Source: an uncultured Flavobacteriales bacterium (GTDB taxonomy: Bacteria; Bacteroidota; Bacteroidia; Flavobacteriales_E; Vicingaceae). Taken from it: DNA of 15,933 bases. A program made the translations under genes and the position numbers. Each line of letters begins with the position of its first letter. Positions within the stretch are counted from its first letter, which is position 1. Of this stretch, positions 7,226-15,120 are shown piece after piece. The notes beneath the pieces are model-generated. The model was not told where the DNA came from, did not search any database, and worked only from the letters and a program-made list of their open reading frames with translations. The stretch covers positions 1 to 15,933 of the forward strand of contig CALALS010000192.1 in the NCBI GenBank assembly GCA_937925525.1, read 5' to 3'.

Positions 7226-8293
7226 TTATTCTTTAACAAATGGATAATCTTCTTGAGCATAAACTCCTTCATAAATATCTTCAGGAGACGGGTCCGGTGA
7301 TTCCTCTGCAAATTTTACAGATTCATCAATCATGTCTTTCACCTTGTTATCAATCGCCTCAATCTGCTTGTCTGTTAACCACTTATTCTTTTTAATTATT
7401 TTTAATACATGAATAATTGGGTCTCTTTCTATATAACTTTCTTCCTCATCCTTTGTTCTGTATTTTCTAGGGTCAGACATTGAATGCCCTTTGTAACGAT
7501 ATGTTCTTATTTCCAATAAAGTTGGCCCTTCACCGTTTCTTGCCCTCTGAACCGCATCCCATGTAGCTTCAAAAACTTTTTCAGGAATCATGCCGTCAAC
7601 TTGAAATGAAGGCATTTCATAAGAACATCCTAATTTATACATCTCCGTAACATTTGATGTTCTTTCTACTGAAGTTCCCATTGCATACATATTGTTCTCA
7701 ATGATAAAAATAACAGGTAGCTTCCATGTCATTGCCATATTCATGGTTTCATGAAACGAACCTTGACGAGCAGCACCATCACCCATTGAACAAAGAGTTA
7801 CCCTTTGAGTACCGTTATATTTATCCGCTAACGCAAGACCGGCACCTAAAGGAATTTGTCCACCCACAATACCGTGTCCGCCCCAAAGCCTTAGTTGCTT
7901 ATCGAACATATGCATAGAACCACCTTTACCTTTAGAACAACCGGTAGTTTTTCCATAAAGTTCTGCCATCACATATTTTGGATGCATTCCCCTGCCTATC
8001 GGATGAGCATGGTCTCTATAGGCAGTAATAATATTATCATCAAGTGTGATAGCCGTTTCCGTTCCGGCTACAACTGCTTCTTGACCAATGTATAAGTGAC
8101 AAAAACCACCAAACTTTTGTTGAATGTAAAGTTGGCCTGCTTTTTCTTCTAGCTTACGCATGATAAGCATGTCTTCATACCACTTAACGTAAACCTCTTT
8201 ATCAAGCTTTGGTTTTGTAGCAGAAACTTTCTTTGAAGCTTTTGCTTTAGCCGGTTTTGCAGCTTTTTTTGAACTTGCTGTTTTTTTCGCCAT
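7226..8293 (-). CDS. pdhA: Pyruvate dehydrogenase E1 component, alpha subunit
   Basis: This is the alpha chain of the thiamine-diphosphate-dependent E1 heterotetramer, which decarboxylates pyruvate and acetylates the lipoyl groups of E2. Of 355 residues, the family core starts near 32 (EVYVKWYEDMLIMRKLEEK). The ThDP/Mg motif runs from GDG at 171-173 to NN at 200-201. HLYIGQEA (66-73), AYRDHAHP (91-98) and the active-site loop YRYKGHSMSDP (266-275) are all present. The first 30 residues are unusual: 11 lysines, 8 alanines and no acidic residue, like a histone H1-type or linker tail added to a complete enzyme. The ATG at 8293 is the only one that includes the tail; the next Met in frame (residue 42) would cut into the core. 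A promoter element precedes the gene, and the E2 gene follows after 22 bp. The E1 beta gene must lie elsewhere. Confidence 0.95.
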   Translation of the reverse strand: MAKKTASSKKAAKPAKAKASKKVSATKPKLDKEVYVKWYEDMLIMRKLEEKAGQLYIQQKFGGFCHLYIGQEAVVAGTETAITLDDNIITAYRDHAHPIGRGMHPKYVMAELYGKTTGCSKGKGGSMHMFDKQLRLWGGHGIVGGQIPLGAGLALADKYNGTQRVTLCSMGDGAARQGSFHETMNMAMTWKLPVIFIIENNMYAMGTSVERTSNVTEMYKLGCSYEMPSFQVDGMIPEKVFEATWDAVQRARNGEGPTLLEIRTYRYKGHSMSDPRKYRTKDEEESYIERDPIIHVLKIIKKNKWLTDKQIEAIDNKVKDMIDESVKFAEESPDPSPEDIYEGVYAQEDYPFVKE

Positions 8294-8316
8294 CTCTTTC
8301 GTTTAATTCAATCATG

Positions 8317-8324
8317 CAAATTTA
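8317..8324 (-). promoter_or_regulatory. Bacteroidota-type -7 promoter element for the pdh operon (TAAATTTG)
   Basis: On the minus strand this reads TAAATTTG, an exact TAnnTTTG match, 23 bp upstream of the pdhA ATG in the 56-bp gap after cdd. It implies separate transcription of pdhA and the genes behind it, although readthrough from cdd is possible because I see no terminator hairpin in the gap. No good -33 TTG is visible at the usual spacing. Confidence 0.5.
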
Positions 8325-8349
8325 AAAGAATGTGATTAATTAACTAAAA

Positions 8350-8841
8350 TTATTTTGAAAGTCCTTTTACTTTAAAACCTAACGGAAGCAAGTCGGTAAT
8401 TGAATTAAACTTTGTAATGCTGCCGTCAGCATTTTTTAAGAATACTTGAATAGGCGATGATTGAATTTGCTCGTATTCATGCAAAACTTGTCTGCAAGCG
8501 CCACAAGGAGTAAAAATATCTGTTGTTTTAGCTGAGTCTGAAATACAAGAAATGGCTATTTTCTGTATAGATTGATTAGGAAATTTAGCTTTTGCAAAAA
8601 AAATGGCTGTTCTTTCTGCACAGATTCCGGAAGGATATGCCATATTTTCTTGATTAGAACCGGATATTACTTCACCATTTTCTAACAAAATAGCCGCTCC
8701 TACCTTAAAATTTGAATAAGGAGCATACGCATTTAAAGCAACTGCATCAGCATGTTGAAAAAGACTTTTTTCGTCTTCAGACAATTCGTCTATACTAGAA
8801 TAGGTAAAATAAGAGATTTGAAGTTTATTTTCTTTAGGCAC
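8350..8841 (-). CDS. cdd: Cytidine deaminase (GTG start)
   Basis: This zinc enzyme of pyrimidine salvage hydrolyses cytidine and deoxycytidine to uridine and deoxyuridine. It has 163 residues, slightly longer than the usual 130-140 of the small homotetrameric class because of an N-terminal extension of about 25 residues. The zinc and catalytic residues are visible: C74-A-E76 within PSGICAERTA, and C113/C116 in TPCGACRQV, i.e. three cysteine ligands plus the proton-shuttle glutamate. AYAPYSNFKVGA (38-49) forms the substrate-binding segment. The start is a GTG at 8841, only 8 nt after the porV stop; no ATG occurs before Met67, which lies next to the active site, so a non-ATG start is required. 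The spacing suggests that translation is coupled to porV, although the enzyme has no known role in secretion. Confidence 0.94.
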   Translation of the reverse strand: MPKENKLQISYFTYSSIDELSEDEKSLFQHADAVALNAYAPYSNFKVGAAILLENGEVISGSNQENMAYPSGICAERTAIFFAKAKFPNQSIQKIAISCISDSAKTTDIFTPCGACRQVLHEYEQIQSSPIQVFLKNADGSITKFNSITDLLPLGFKVKGLSK

Positions 8842-8849
8842 TTTGCTAA

Positions 8850-10091
8850 TTATTCTGAGGAATTATTTTGCTTTTTAAAATCATCAAAGTCAAATGAAAG
8901 TGTAAATCTCACAGTGTTTTCTAAAGGATTATTTTGGGTAGTTGAAACCAAGTAAGAAAAGTCAATAGCAAATACATTTAGCTTTAATCCTAATCCCATG
9001 GTAACATATTTTCTATTTCCTTTGGTTCTATGTTCGTTAAAATAACCTGCTCTAACCGCAAACTTTTTATCATACCAATATTCTATACCAATCGAAGGAT
9101 TAATCTCTCTCAGTTCTTCTCTAAATCCACCGGGTGCATCACCAAATGATTGAAATACTCCGGTTGCTACAGAAACATTAGGGTCTTTACCTTCTTTAAC
9201 CACAAAGTTTCCGTTTACATCTTTTACGGGTTGAGAATTAGAGTCTAAGAGATAAACGGGCGGAGTAGGCACAAGTAGTTTGTTTATATCTGTATTGATT
9301 GAAATAGTATTATAATCATCTAAGTAAATCATAGTTGATTGACCTAATCTTAAGTTAGCCGGAAGAAAATCTCTTTGAAGAGAGTTTTGTGAATAGGACA
9401 TTTTAGAACCTAAATTTGAAATATTAATTCCAGCAGAAAACGCTCCATCTTTATCTCCTAATCTAATATCAGGATTGGTATAATAACCAGAGACGTCAAC
9501 TGCAAATGCTTGTCCCGGCTTTGTAGCGGTACCTTGCACATTAATTCCACCGGTTAAGTTTGAATACACATAACGGAGAACCATTCCTCCTGAAAATGAT
9601 CGAGATAATTTTCTTGCTCCGGCAATATCAACTGAAAACTCGTTAGGTTTAAACTGTCCAATGGCATCTCCTCTGTCATTGGTAAATGTTATTTCTCCAA
9701 GGGAAAAGTATCTTATTGTTGCCCCAACAGCAAAATCATCATCAATCTTTTTATATCCTGTTAAATAAGACAAATTAATATCAGGCACTAACCTTCTTAA
9801 CCAAGGCACATAAGATATTGAAACACCCATTTCTTTATCAGAAAAGGCGAGTTTTGATGCGTTCCAATGAATTGAGTTTACATCTGAAGAAGTTGCCACA
9901 CCTACATCTCCCATAGCTCCGGCTCTCGAGTCAGGAGAAATTAGAAGGAAAGGGACTGCTGTAGTTATTGTATTTAGCTGTAATGTATCAGCTGTTTGAT
10001 TTTGGTTTAATTGTGCTTGTGCATGATTGAAGCTAAGCGCTATTAAAGAAGTGATAAATAATATACTAAACTTAAATGGGGTCACTTTCAT
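8850..10091 (-). CDS. porV: Type IX secretion system outer membrane channel/shuttle protein PorV
   Basis: PorV (LptO) is an outer-membrane beta-barrel of the FadL type. It binds T9SS cargo through its C-terminal signal and delivers it to the PorU-containing attachment complex. The 413-residue form starts at the ATG at 10091, because the residues from there form a clear signal peptide ending in AQAQ near 27. The frame extends 14 residues further to an ATG at 10133, but that would bury the signal sequence. The mature N terminus has the family hallmark AVPFLLISPDSRAGAMGD followed by VATSSDVNSIHWNASKLAF. The rest is alternating beta-strand sequence, ending in an aromatic-rich last strand with FTLSFDFDDF, as expected for a barrel. 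It lies 51 bp downstream of porU and 8 bp upstream of cdd. Confidence 0.95.
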   Translation of the reverse strand: MKVTPFKFSILFITSLIALSFNHAQAQLNQNQTADTLQLNTITTAVPFLLISPDSRAGAMGDVGVATSSDVNSIHWNASKLAFSDKEMGVSISYVPWLRRLVPDINLSYLTGYKKIDDDFAVGATIRYFSLGEITFTNDRGDAIGQFKPNEFSVDIAGARKLSRSFSGGMVLRYVYSNLTGGINVQGTATKPGQAFAVDVSGYYTNPDIRLGDKDGAFSAGINISNLGSKMSYSQNSLQRDFLPANLRLGQSTMIYLDDYNTISINTDINKLLVPTPPVYLLDSNSQPVKDVNGNFVVKEGKDPNVSVATGVFQSFGDAPGGFREELREINPSIGIEYWYDKKFAVRAGYFNEHRTKGNRKYVTMGLGLKLNVFAIDFSYLVSTTQNNPLENTVRFTLSFDFDDFKKQNNSSE

Positions 10092-10104
10092 TTTAACAAG
10101 GTTG

Positions 10105-10112
10105 CAAATATA
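10105..10112 (-). promoter_or_regulatory. Possible internal promoter -7 element for porV (TATATTTG)
   Basis: TATATTTG on the minus strand matches TAnnTTTG exactly, in the 51-bp gap between porU and porV and 13 bp before the porV ATG. It would leave a leader of only about 10 nt, and no -33 TTG is seen, so it may be chance in AT-rich DNA. If real, it would allow PorV to be made in excess of PorU. Confidence 0.3.
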
Positions 10113-10142
10113 AGAATTGGTAACGAACTCCATTAATAAATA

Positions 10143-13100
10143 TTATAAGATGACAAGTTTTTCATATTTCTCTGCATAAGAGCCATTTGAACCTCTTACT
10201 TTCATTTTGTAAACATAAACCCCCTTACCTATTTTATCACCATAATCATCTCTTCCATCCCAAACAATTTCACTTGAACGATAACCCACTGTATTTACTA
10301 TTTGGTCTATTTGCTTTACAATTTTTCCTGATATGGTATAAATCTGTACCTGAACTTTAAGTTCTTGGTTAGGTTGATTGTGTTCAAACCAAAATTCTGT
10401 ACGAGTGGTAAATGGATTTGGATAGTTTAGTACATGGTCAATAATTATATCTTTTGACTTAACAACAACAAATTCTATCGTTTGTTCAGATGAGTTATTA
10501 TAAACATCCCAAACTTTCAATGTAAGGGTATGTTTTCCTTCACTCAACCCACTAAGTTGATACTCTATTCTTCCACTTTGGTAGCTATCTAAATCAGCTT
10601 CATAGAAATCATTTAAAATAATTGCTTCATTAGTCTTATCATCTAATATGGCAACTAAATCGTGTCCTATGCCATTCCCTACCATATTTATTCCATGTTC
10701 ATCAAAAAGTTTTGCAACTAAAATAGGACTATCATCTGTCATGCCTCCGTTCACAAAAGTTTCATCGTTTAAAAACAAATCAATTGACGGACCTGTATTA
10801 TCTGCTACATAAGAAGATGCTGTTCCGCCAATTACAAAGCCTTTAAAAAAGCCATTAGCATCCTCCATATTATTTTGTGCATAATAACTTAATTTACCAT
10901 TGCCATAGTTATAGGCAATATCTTTAGGCACGATAAATGAATAAGAAAAGTCGCCATTCACAACGCTTGCTTTACCTTTAAAAAGTTTTGAGTTTTGAAT
11001 ATTGAATTGAAAGGCTCCTTCATTATCATTATTCAACGTTGTAATTTGCTTGTACTTATCAAAGACAGTAGGATAAACAATTCCGTTAAAGTTAGTCAAC
11101 TTTGCACCTAAAGAATCAGAAACATATCCGGTTACGGTAACTTTACTTAAAGCTCTTATTGTATCCACCTGAGAAGATGGAACTCCGTTTACAGAAACGG
11201 TAGTTACATTATGTTTTGGATAAGCTAATTTTAGAGCCGGATCGCCAAGCAGAGTAAAGTTTCTAGTATTGTTATCTGCTCCATTAGCTACCTTAACTGT
11301 TCTGAAGATTTCTCCCATTGAAGGTACTTGGTTATTAAACGGCTCAAACACATTGTTGTAAAAACTAGTATTAAGATTAAAATTTGAACCGGAAAAAACT
11401 AATCTAACCGTAGTAAGCAAACCTATACCTCCACCATCAGGGTTAAGAATAATCAACTCTCCTGCTGAAGTTCTGGAAGGGTCATCAAATCGGCTAAATT
11501 CACAGGTTGCTGTAACAAATAAAGGCAAATTATCTATGTTCGTCCATTCATTAATGGTAGCTATATCTAATATTCTTTCATGAGCCCACCCCACTTCTCC
11601 TCCATGGCCGGTATAGTTTATAATTAACGCACCGGAATTAACTTTATCATTAATTGCTTTATTAACATCAGGATATCTTTGCCCACCCGGAGTAGAAATT
11701 TGTTGATACGCATCCAACATTATTTTATCTATGTTATAATCCTCATAATTATTCTCAAGAATTTGAGCCAATTGGTTTGCCTGTTGCATGTGGGTTTTAC
11801 TATCCTCATCATCACCGATAAAAATCACATTATTTCTCCAATCTCTCATGGTAGATTTTGCAGTAGCGTAGTAAATTATTTTATCCGCTATATGATTTGC
11901 CTGCTCCAATGTTTGAACAGGAAATCTTCCTATTCCTAAATCTACGGTTTCAGTTGAACCCCAAGCTCCTTCATTTGGATCTAAAAGACCTATATAATCA
12001 TCTGAAACATAAGATGCAGTTGGGTCAAGAGAGTTAACCGATTCATAAGCTAAAATATAGTTGTCATTCCCGGGCTTTCTATCTTTGTGGTCGTAAGAAC
12101 CATCACCAATTAAAAGAAGGTATTTTGGCAAATCAGCATTAATTAGTGCTCTTTCGTAAAACATACGCATAAAGTCTCTTGTTGCACCAATATCTCTCAC
12201 ACCTCCTGAAAATTCATTGAAAATTTGTTGAGGCTCTACCATAACTACTCTTAAGCCTTCACCCTCATGTAAATTAGCTATTTTTTCACCTGCTGCCCAA
12301 AAATTAGGGTGGCATAGAATTACCATATCTTTTTGAGAAAACCCATGCAAGTTTTGATTTTTTACTTTCCCGTATCTAAAAATATTGATGCTGTCAGGAG
12401 AAGTAAAAGCAATAAATTCTCTTAAAGAATCTGAATTTATATTGAACTGCGCTATTCCTGATGATAAAGTGTAGTTTTGATTTTTAATGTTATAAATATC
12501 TGTTACTTCCCAAATTTTTAGCTGTGCCGTAGCATTTGAAAGATTCATCTGCGCAACTTTTCCGGCTCCAACCGAATTAACATCCCTAAACTTCATTTGT
12601 TGCCCATCCATAATTAAACGCCTCTTGGCGTTTACCGTAATGTAATCCAACCATGCTTTAGACGAACTATTCGGCTTATTATATTTCACATTAACATTTA
12701 CAATATCTCCGCTAGGCAATACATTGCTGCTGGCTTGACTTGAAGACGCATACTGCGCATAATACAGTGTGGTATTTACAGCTGCAAAGTTTAAATTGGT
12801 AACAGAACCGCCATTAACCGTAAATTCCATAATATTACCACTTGAAGCGCCAAGACTTGAACGAGCTATTCCGGTAACAGTAGTATGAACTTGAGAGCTT
12901 GGATCTATATTAGGAAAGTTAAATTTAAAATTATAAGAAGTTATCACGTCAAAATACTCTCCATACCACTCTTGCCCTGACTTTAAAAGATTTATTTCAT
13001 CTTTTTCATAATACTGAAAATCATTAAATGTGTTTACAAAATTAGTGGGCGTAGCTGCCGAAGAAGCTTGGTTTTGAATTCTTTTGGGTGGAGTGAGCTC

Positions 13101-13973
13101 CGGTGAGTTTGCGGTAATAAAATAATAGTTTGTATCAGAGTACTGATGAACAGCATGTTCAAACTTTTGTAAGGATGAGTTATAGTTCCACTTTAAAGTA
13201 GATTGCCCATAAAATAGTATATAATCTCCTGAATTAAATTTCCCGTCACTTTCTCCCTGAACTATAACAGCATTTTCCACCAAGTCATCAGGTCTTTTGG
13301 CACTGTTTAAAATTGGCAACATCGCTCCGCCATTACCATACACTCTTAAATCTCTAGGGTCAATGTTATCTATATCAATCCCTAAAGATTTTAACGTATT
13401 ATATGATAACTTATAAACTCCATCCTTAGTTATACCTATTTTATACCAATCTCCCGACTCAAGAACAGAAGCCAATTTAAATGACTTATTATTAGTTGAA
13501 TTTACTTTTACATTTTTCTTATCGTATGATAGCCTAAAGCTTATTAATTTCTCAATCTCTCCTGTAGATGAGTTTTTTTGAAAAGGAAAAAAATGAACCA
13601 CCCCATATTGTTGTTTTTGTGAAGTTGTGGTATAATAATTTACTTCTATAGATGTGGTAATTTTATCTAACGAGTTGTTCTGCTCTAGAACCTTTAATTC
13701 TTCTAAGGTAATTGGTTCAAAAATAGCCGACAAGATTCTCACATTGCTAATTTCATAATTTCCGTTTAGGGGTATTAGCTGATGATACTTTGGTAAAAAA
13801 CTATTTTCATAAGTAATGGCAGCATTTTTAAACTGCAAGTGTTCTATTTTTTGACTTTCACTTATGTTTAGAGTATAGGCTGAACTCCACTCTATATTAC
13901 TTTCTATTGTAGTTTGGCTAAATGCCGTCAAACCATACATTAAAGTAAATAAAAATAAAAAAAAACGGGTCAT
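10143..13973 (-). CDS. porU: Type IX secretion system C-terminal signal peptidase (sortase) PorU
   Basis: PorU is the gingipain-like cysteine protease on the outer membrane that removes the C-terminal sorting domain from T9SS cargo and attaches the mature protein to the surface. The 1276 residues are within the family range. An N-terminal signal peptide (MTRFFLFLFTLMYGLTAFS) precedes a long beta-rich prodomain-like region. The peptidase C25 domain starts around residue 550 (MVILCHPNFW) and includes LLLIGDGSYDHKDR. The catalytic pair is visible as His790 in NYTGHGGEVGW and Cys824 in VTATCEFSRFDD, with a 34-residue spacing close to that of gingipains. The last ~95 residues (LNYPNPFTTRTEF, WDGRDDYGDKIGKGVYVYKM, EKLVIL) form a FlgD/sorting-type beta domain, which PorU is known to retain. 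It heads the porU-porV-cdd gene group. Confidence 0.96.
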   Translation of the reverse strand: MTRFFLFLFTLMYGLTAFSQTTIESNIEWSSAYTLNISESQKIEHLQFKNAAITYENSFLPKYHQLIPLNGNYEISNVRILSAIFEPITLEELKVLEQNNSLDKITTSIEVNYYTTTSQKQQYGVVHFFPFQKNSSTGEIEKLISFRLSYDKKNVKVNSTNNKSFKLASVLESGDWYKIGITKDGVYKLSYNTLKSLGIDIDNIDPRDLRVYGNGGAMLPILNSAKRPDDLVENAVIVQGESDGKFNSGDYILFYGQSTLKWNYNSSLQKFEHAVHQYSDTNYYFITANSPELTPPKRIQNQASSAATPTNFVNTFNDFQYYEKDEINLLKSGQEWYGEYFDVITSYNFKFNFPNIDPSSQVHTTVTGIARSSLGASSGNIMEFTVNGGSVTNLNFAAVNTTLYYAQYASSSQASSNVLPSGDIVNVNVKYNKPNSSSKAWLDYITVNAKRRLIMDGQQMKFRDVNSVGAGKVAQMNLSNATAQLKIWEVTDIYNIKNQNYTLSSGIAQFNINSDSLREFIAFTSPDSINIFRYGKVKNQNLHGFSQKDMVILCHPNFWAAGEKIANLHEGEGLRVVMVEPQQIFNEFSGGVRDIGATRDFMRMFYERALINADLPKYLLLIGDGSYDHKDRKPGNDNYILAYESVNSLDPTASYVSDDYIGLLDPNEGAWGSTETVDLGIGRFPVQTLEQANHIADKIIYYATAKSTMRDWRNNVIFIGDDEDSKTHMQQANQLAQILENNYEDYNIDKIMLDAYQQISTPGGQRYPDVNKAINDKVNSGALIINYTGHGGEVGWAHERILDIATINEWTNIDNLPLFVTATCEFSRFDDPSRTSAGELIILNPDGGGIGLLTTVRLVFSGSNFNLNTSFYNNVFEPFNNQVPSMGEIFRTVKVANGADNNTRNFTLLGDPALKLAYPKHNVTTVSVNGVPSSQVDTIRALSKVTVTGYVSDSLGAKLTNFNGIVYPTVFDKYKQITTLNNDNEGAFQFNIQNSKLFKGKASVVNGDFSYSFIVPKDIAYNYGNGKLSYYAQNNMEDANGFFKGFVIGGTASSYVADNTGPSIDLFLNDETFVNGGMTDDSPILVAKLFDEHGINMVGNGIGHDLVAILDDKTNEAIILNDFYEADLDSYQSGRIEYQLSGLSEGKHTLTLKVWDVYNNSSEQTIEFVVVKSKDIIIDHVLNYPNPFTTRTEFWFEHNQPNQELKVQVQIYTISGKIVKQIDQIVNTVGYRSSEIVWDGRDDYGDKIGKGVYVYKMKVRGSNGSYAEKYEKLVIL

Positions 13974-14076
13974 TTGTGCTTTATTACAAAGTAAAATTAA
14001 GAATAAAATAAAAACTGAAGTCGCTAACGCAGGATAAATAAATTTATTGTTGGAATGAGATTATATAATTTTTTTA

Positions 14077-14084
14077 TACATTTG
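14077..14084 (+). promoter_or_regulatory. Bacteroidota-type -7 promoter element for porP-like/gldJ (TACATTTG)
   Basis: TACATTTG matches TAnnTTTG exactly. A TTG at 14050-14052 lies 24 bp upstream, just outside the usual 17-23 bp spacing for a -33 element. Transcription from here would give a leader of roughly 50 nt that includes the inverted repeat at 14117-14130. Confidence 0.5.
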
Positions 14085-14116
14085 AATTTCGTATTTGAAG
14101 ATAATTTGTTAATTTT

Positions 14117-14130
14117 ATCGTTTGAACGAT
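14117..14130. repeat. Inverted repeat ATCGTT-TG-AACGAT upstream of porP-like gene
   Basis: Two perfect 6-bp arms surround a 2-bp centre and end 8 bp before the ATG at 14139. The centre is too short for a good RNA hairpin loop, so a dimeric DNA-binding protein site is the likelier reading, but a chance occurrence cannot be excluded. Confidence 0.4.
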
Positions 14131-14138
14131 TATAATTT

Positions 14139-15104
14139 ATGGGTATAAAGAACACGGTAAAAGTATGGTTGTGTGTGTCGTTGGGTGTGTTTTCTGCGTC
14201 ACAGGCTTTGGCCCAAGATCCGGAATTCACACAATTCTACGCTAACCCCTTATATCTAAATCCTGCTTTTGCTGGAAGTAATAGATGCCCAAGGGTTGTA
14301 TTCAACTATAGAAATCAATGGCCTGGTATTACGGGTAATTACGTAACCTACTCTGCATCTTACGATCAGCATGTTGATAACCTGTCCGGTGGATTGGGTT
14401 TGATGGCTGTATCCGATGTTGCAGGTATTGGAACACTTAAAACAAACAGAGTTAGTGGTATATATGCATACCAACTACCCGTTACAAGAAGGTTTTCGTT
14501 CAATTTTGGTATAGAAGGAACGTATCACAACAAAAGTGTTGACTGGAGTAAACTTACCTTTGGTGATATGATTGACCCAAGAAGAGGATTTGTTTATACT
14601 ACTCAACAAACTCCTAATAATGTACCCGTAAACACCGTTGATTTTTCTGCCGGAATTTTAGGTTATTCTGAAAAATACTTTTTTGGATTTGCTGTTCATC
14701 ATTTAACTGAGCCTGACGAGTCAGTTATAAACAGTGGCGGCAGCCCACTTCCAAGAAAATATACCGGACATGCAGGAGCTGTTATACCTTTACAGGGGAA
14801 AGATGATGTGAGTATTTCTCCCAATATTTTATTTAGGTTACAGCAAGACTTCCAACAAGTTAATTTTGGTATGTATTTAAACAAAGGACCAATGGTTGGA
14901 GGATTATGGTATAGAAACGGTGATTCATTTATAGTATTATTGGGAGTAGAACAAGATAATTTTAAATTTGGGTACAGCTATGATGTTACAGTATCTAAGC
15001 TAGGTACTAAAACTGCTGGTTCTCACGAAATTTCATTTGCATTAAAATTCGATTGCAAACCAAAACCAAGAAGATTTAGGACAATAAGTTGTCCATCATT
15101 TTAG
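14139..15104 (+). CDS. PorP/SprF family type IX secretion membrane protein
   Basis: This is a predicted outer-membrane beta-barrel of 321 residues in the PorP/SprF family. Members either form part of the T9SS core (PorP, with the PorK/PorN ring) or assist export of a particular cargo, usually one with a type B tail (SprF with SprB). The signal peptide ends at about ALAQ (residue 26). It is followed by the family signature QDPEFTQFYANPLYLNPAFAGS, whose key residues are the QFY and NPAFAG at about 32-46, then by RNQWPGI and YDQHV. The rest is beta-strand sequence with a SFALKFDCKPKPR end. It sits 16 bp upstream of gldJ and divergent from porU, so a general T9SS role is plausible. Because genomes in this phylum often carry many paralogues, I do not assign porP or sprF. 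Confidence 0.9.
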   Translation: MGIKNTVKVWLCVSLGVFSASQALAQDPEFTQFYANPLYLNPAFAGSNRCPRVVFNYRNQWPGITGNYVTYSASYDQHVDNLSGGLGLMAVSDVAGIGTLKTNRVSGIYAYQLPVTRRFSFNFGIEGTYHNKSVDWSKLTFGDMIDPRRGFVYTTQQTPNNVPVNTVDFSAGILGYSEKYFFGFAVHHLTEPDESVINSGGSPLPRKYTGHAGAVIPLQGKDDVSISPNILFRLQQDFQQVNFGMYLNKGPMVGGLWYRNGDSFIVLLGVEQDNFKFGYSYDVTVSKLGTKTAGSHEISFALKFDCKPKPRRFRTISCPSF

Positions 15105-15120
15105 TTATTACATAAAATCA

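Larger units (their letters stand above)
13974..14138. promoter_or_regulatory. Divergent control region between porU and the porP-like gene
   Basis: This 165-bp AT-rich non-coding stretch must carry the promoters for the minus-strand porU group and the plus-strand porP-like/gldJ pair. On the plus side there is a clear TAnnTTTG match and an inverted repeat. On the minus side I see only an imperfect candidate around 13987-13993 (TACTTTG, one base short of consensus). No RNA gene or conserved small ORF is recognisable. Confidence 0.6.

Noticed and set aside
5578..8293. Specialised 2-oxoacid complex (branched-chain or 2-oxoglutarate) instead of pyruvate dehydrogenase
   Set aside because: The E1 alpha sequence and the two-lipoyl E2 resemble Bacteroidota PDH; branched-chain complexes usually have one lipoyl domain and 2-oxoglutarate E1 is a single long chain. 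Specificity is still an inference.
14024..14230. 68-codon minus-strand open frame over the porU/porP-like divergent region
   Set aside because: It overlaps the start and signal peptide of the porP-like gene and the candidate promoter, and its sequence shows no recognisable features.
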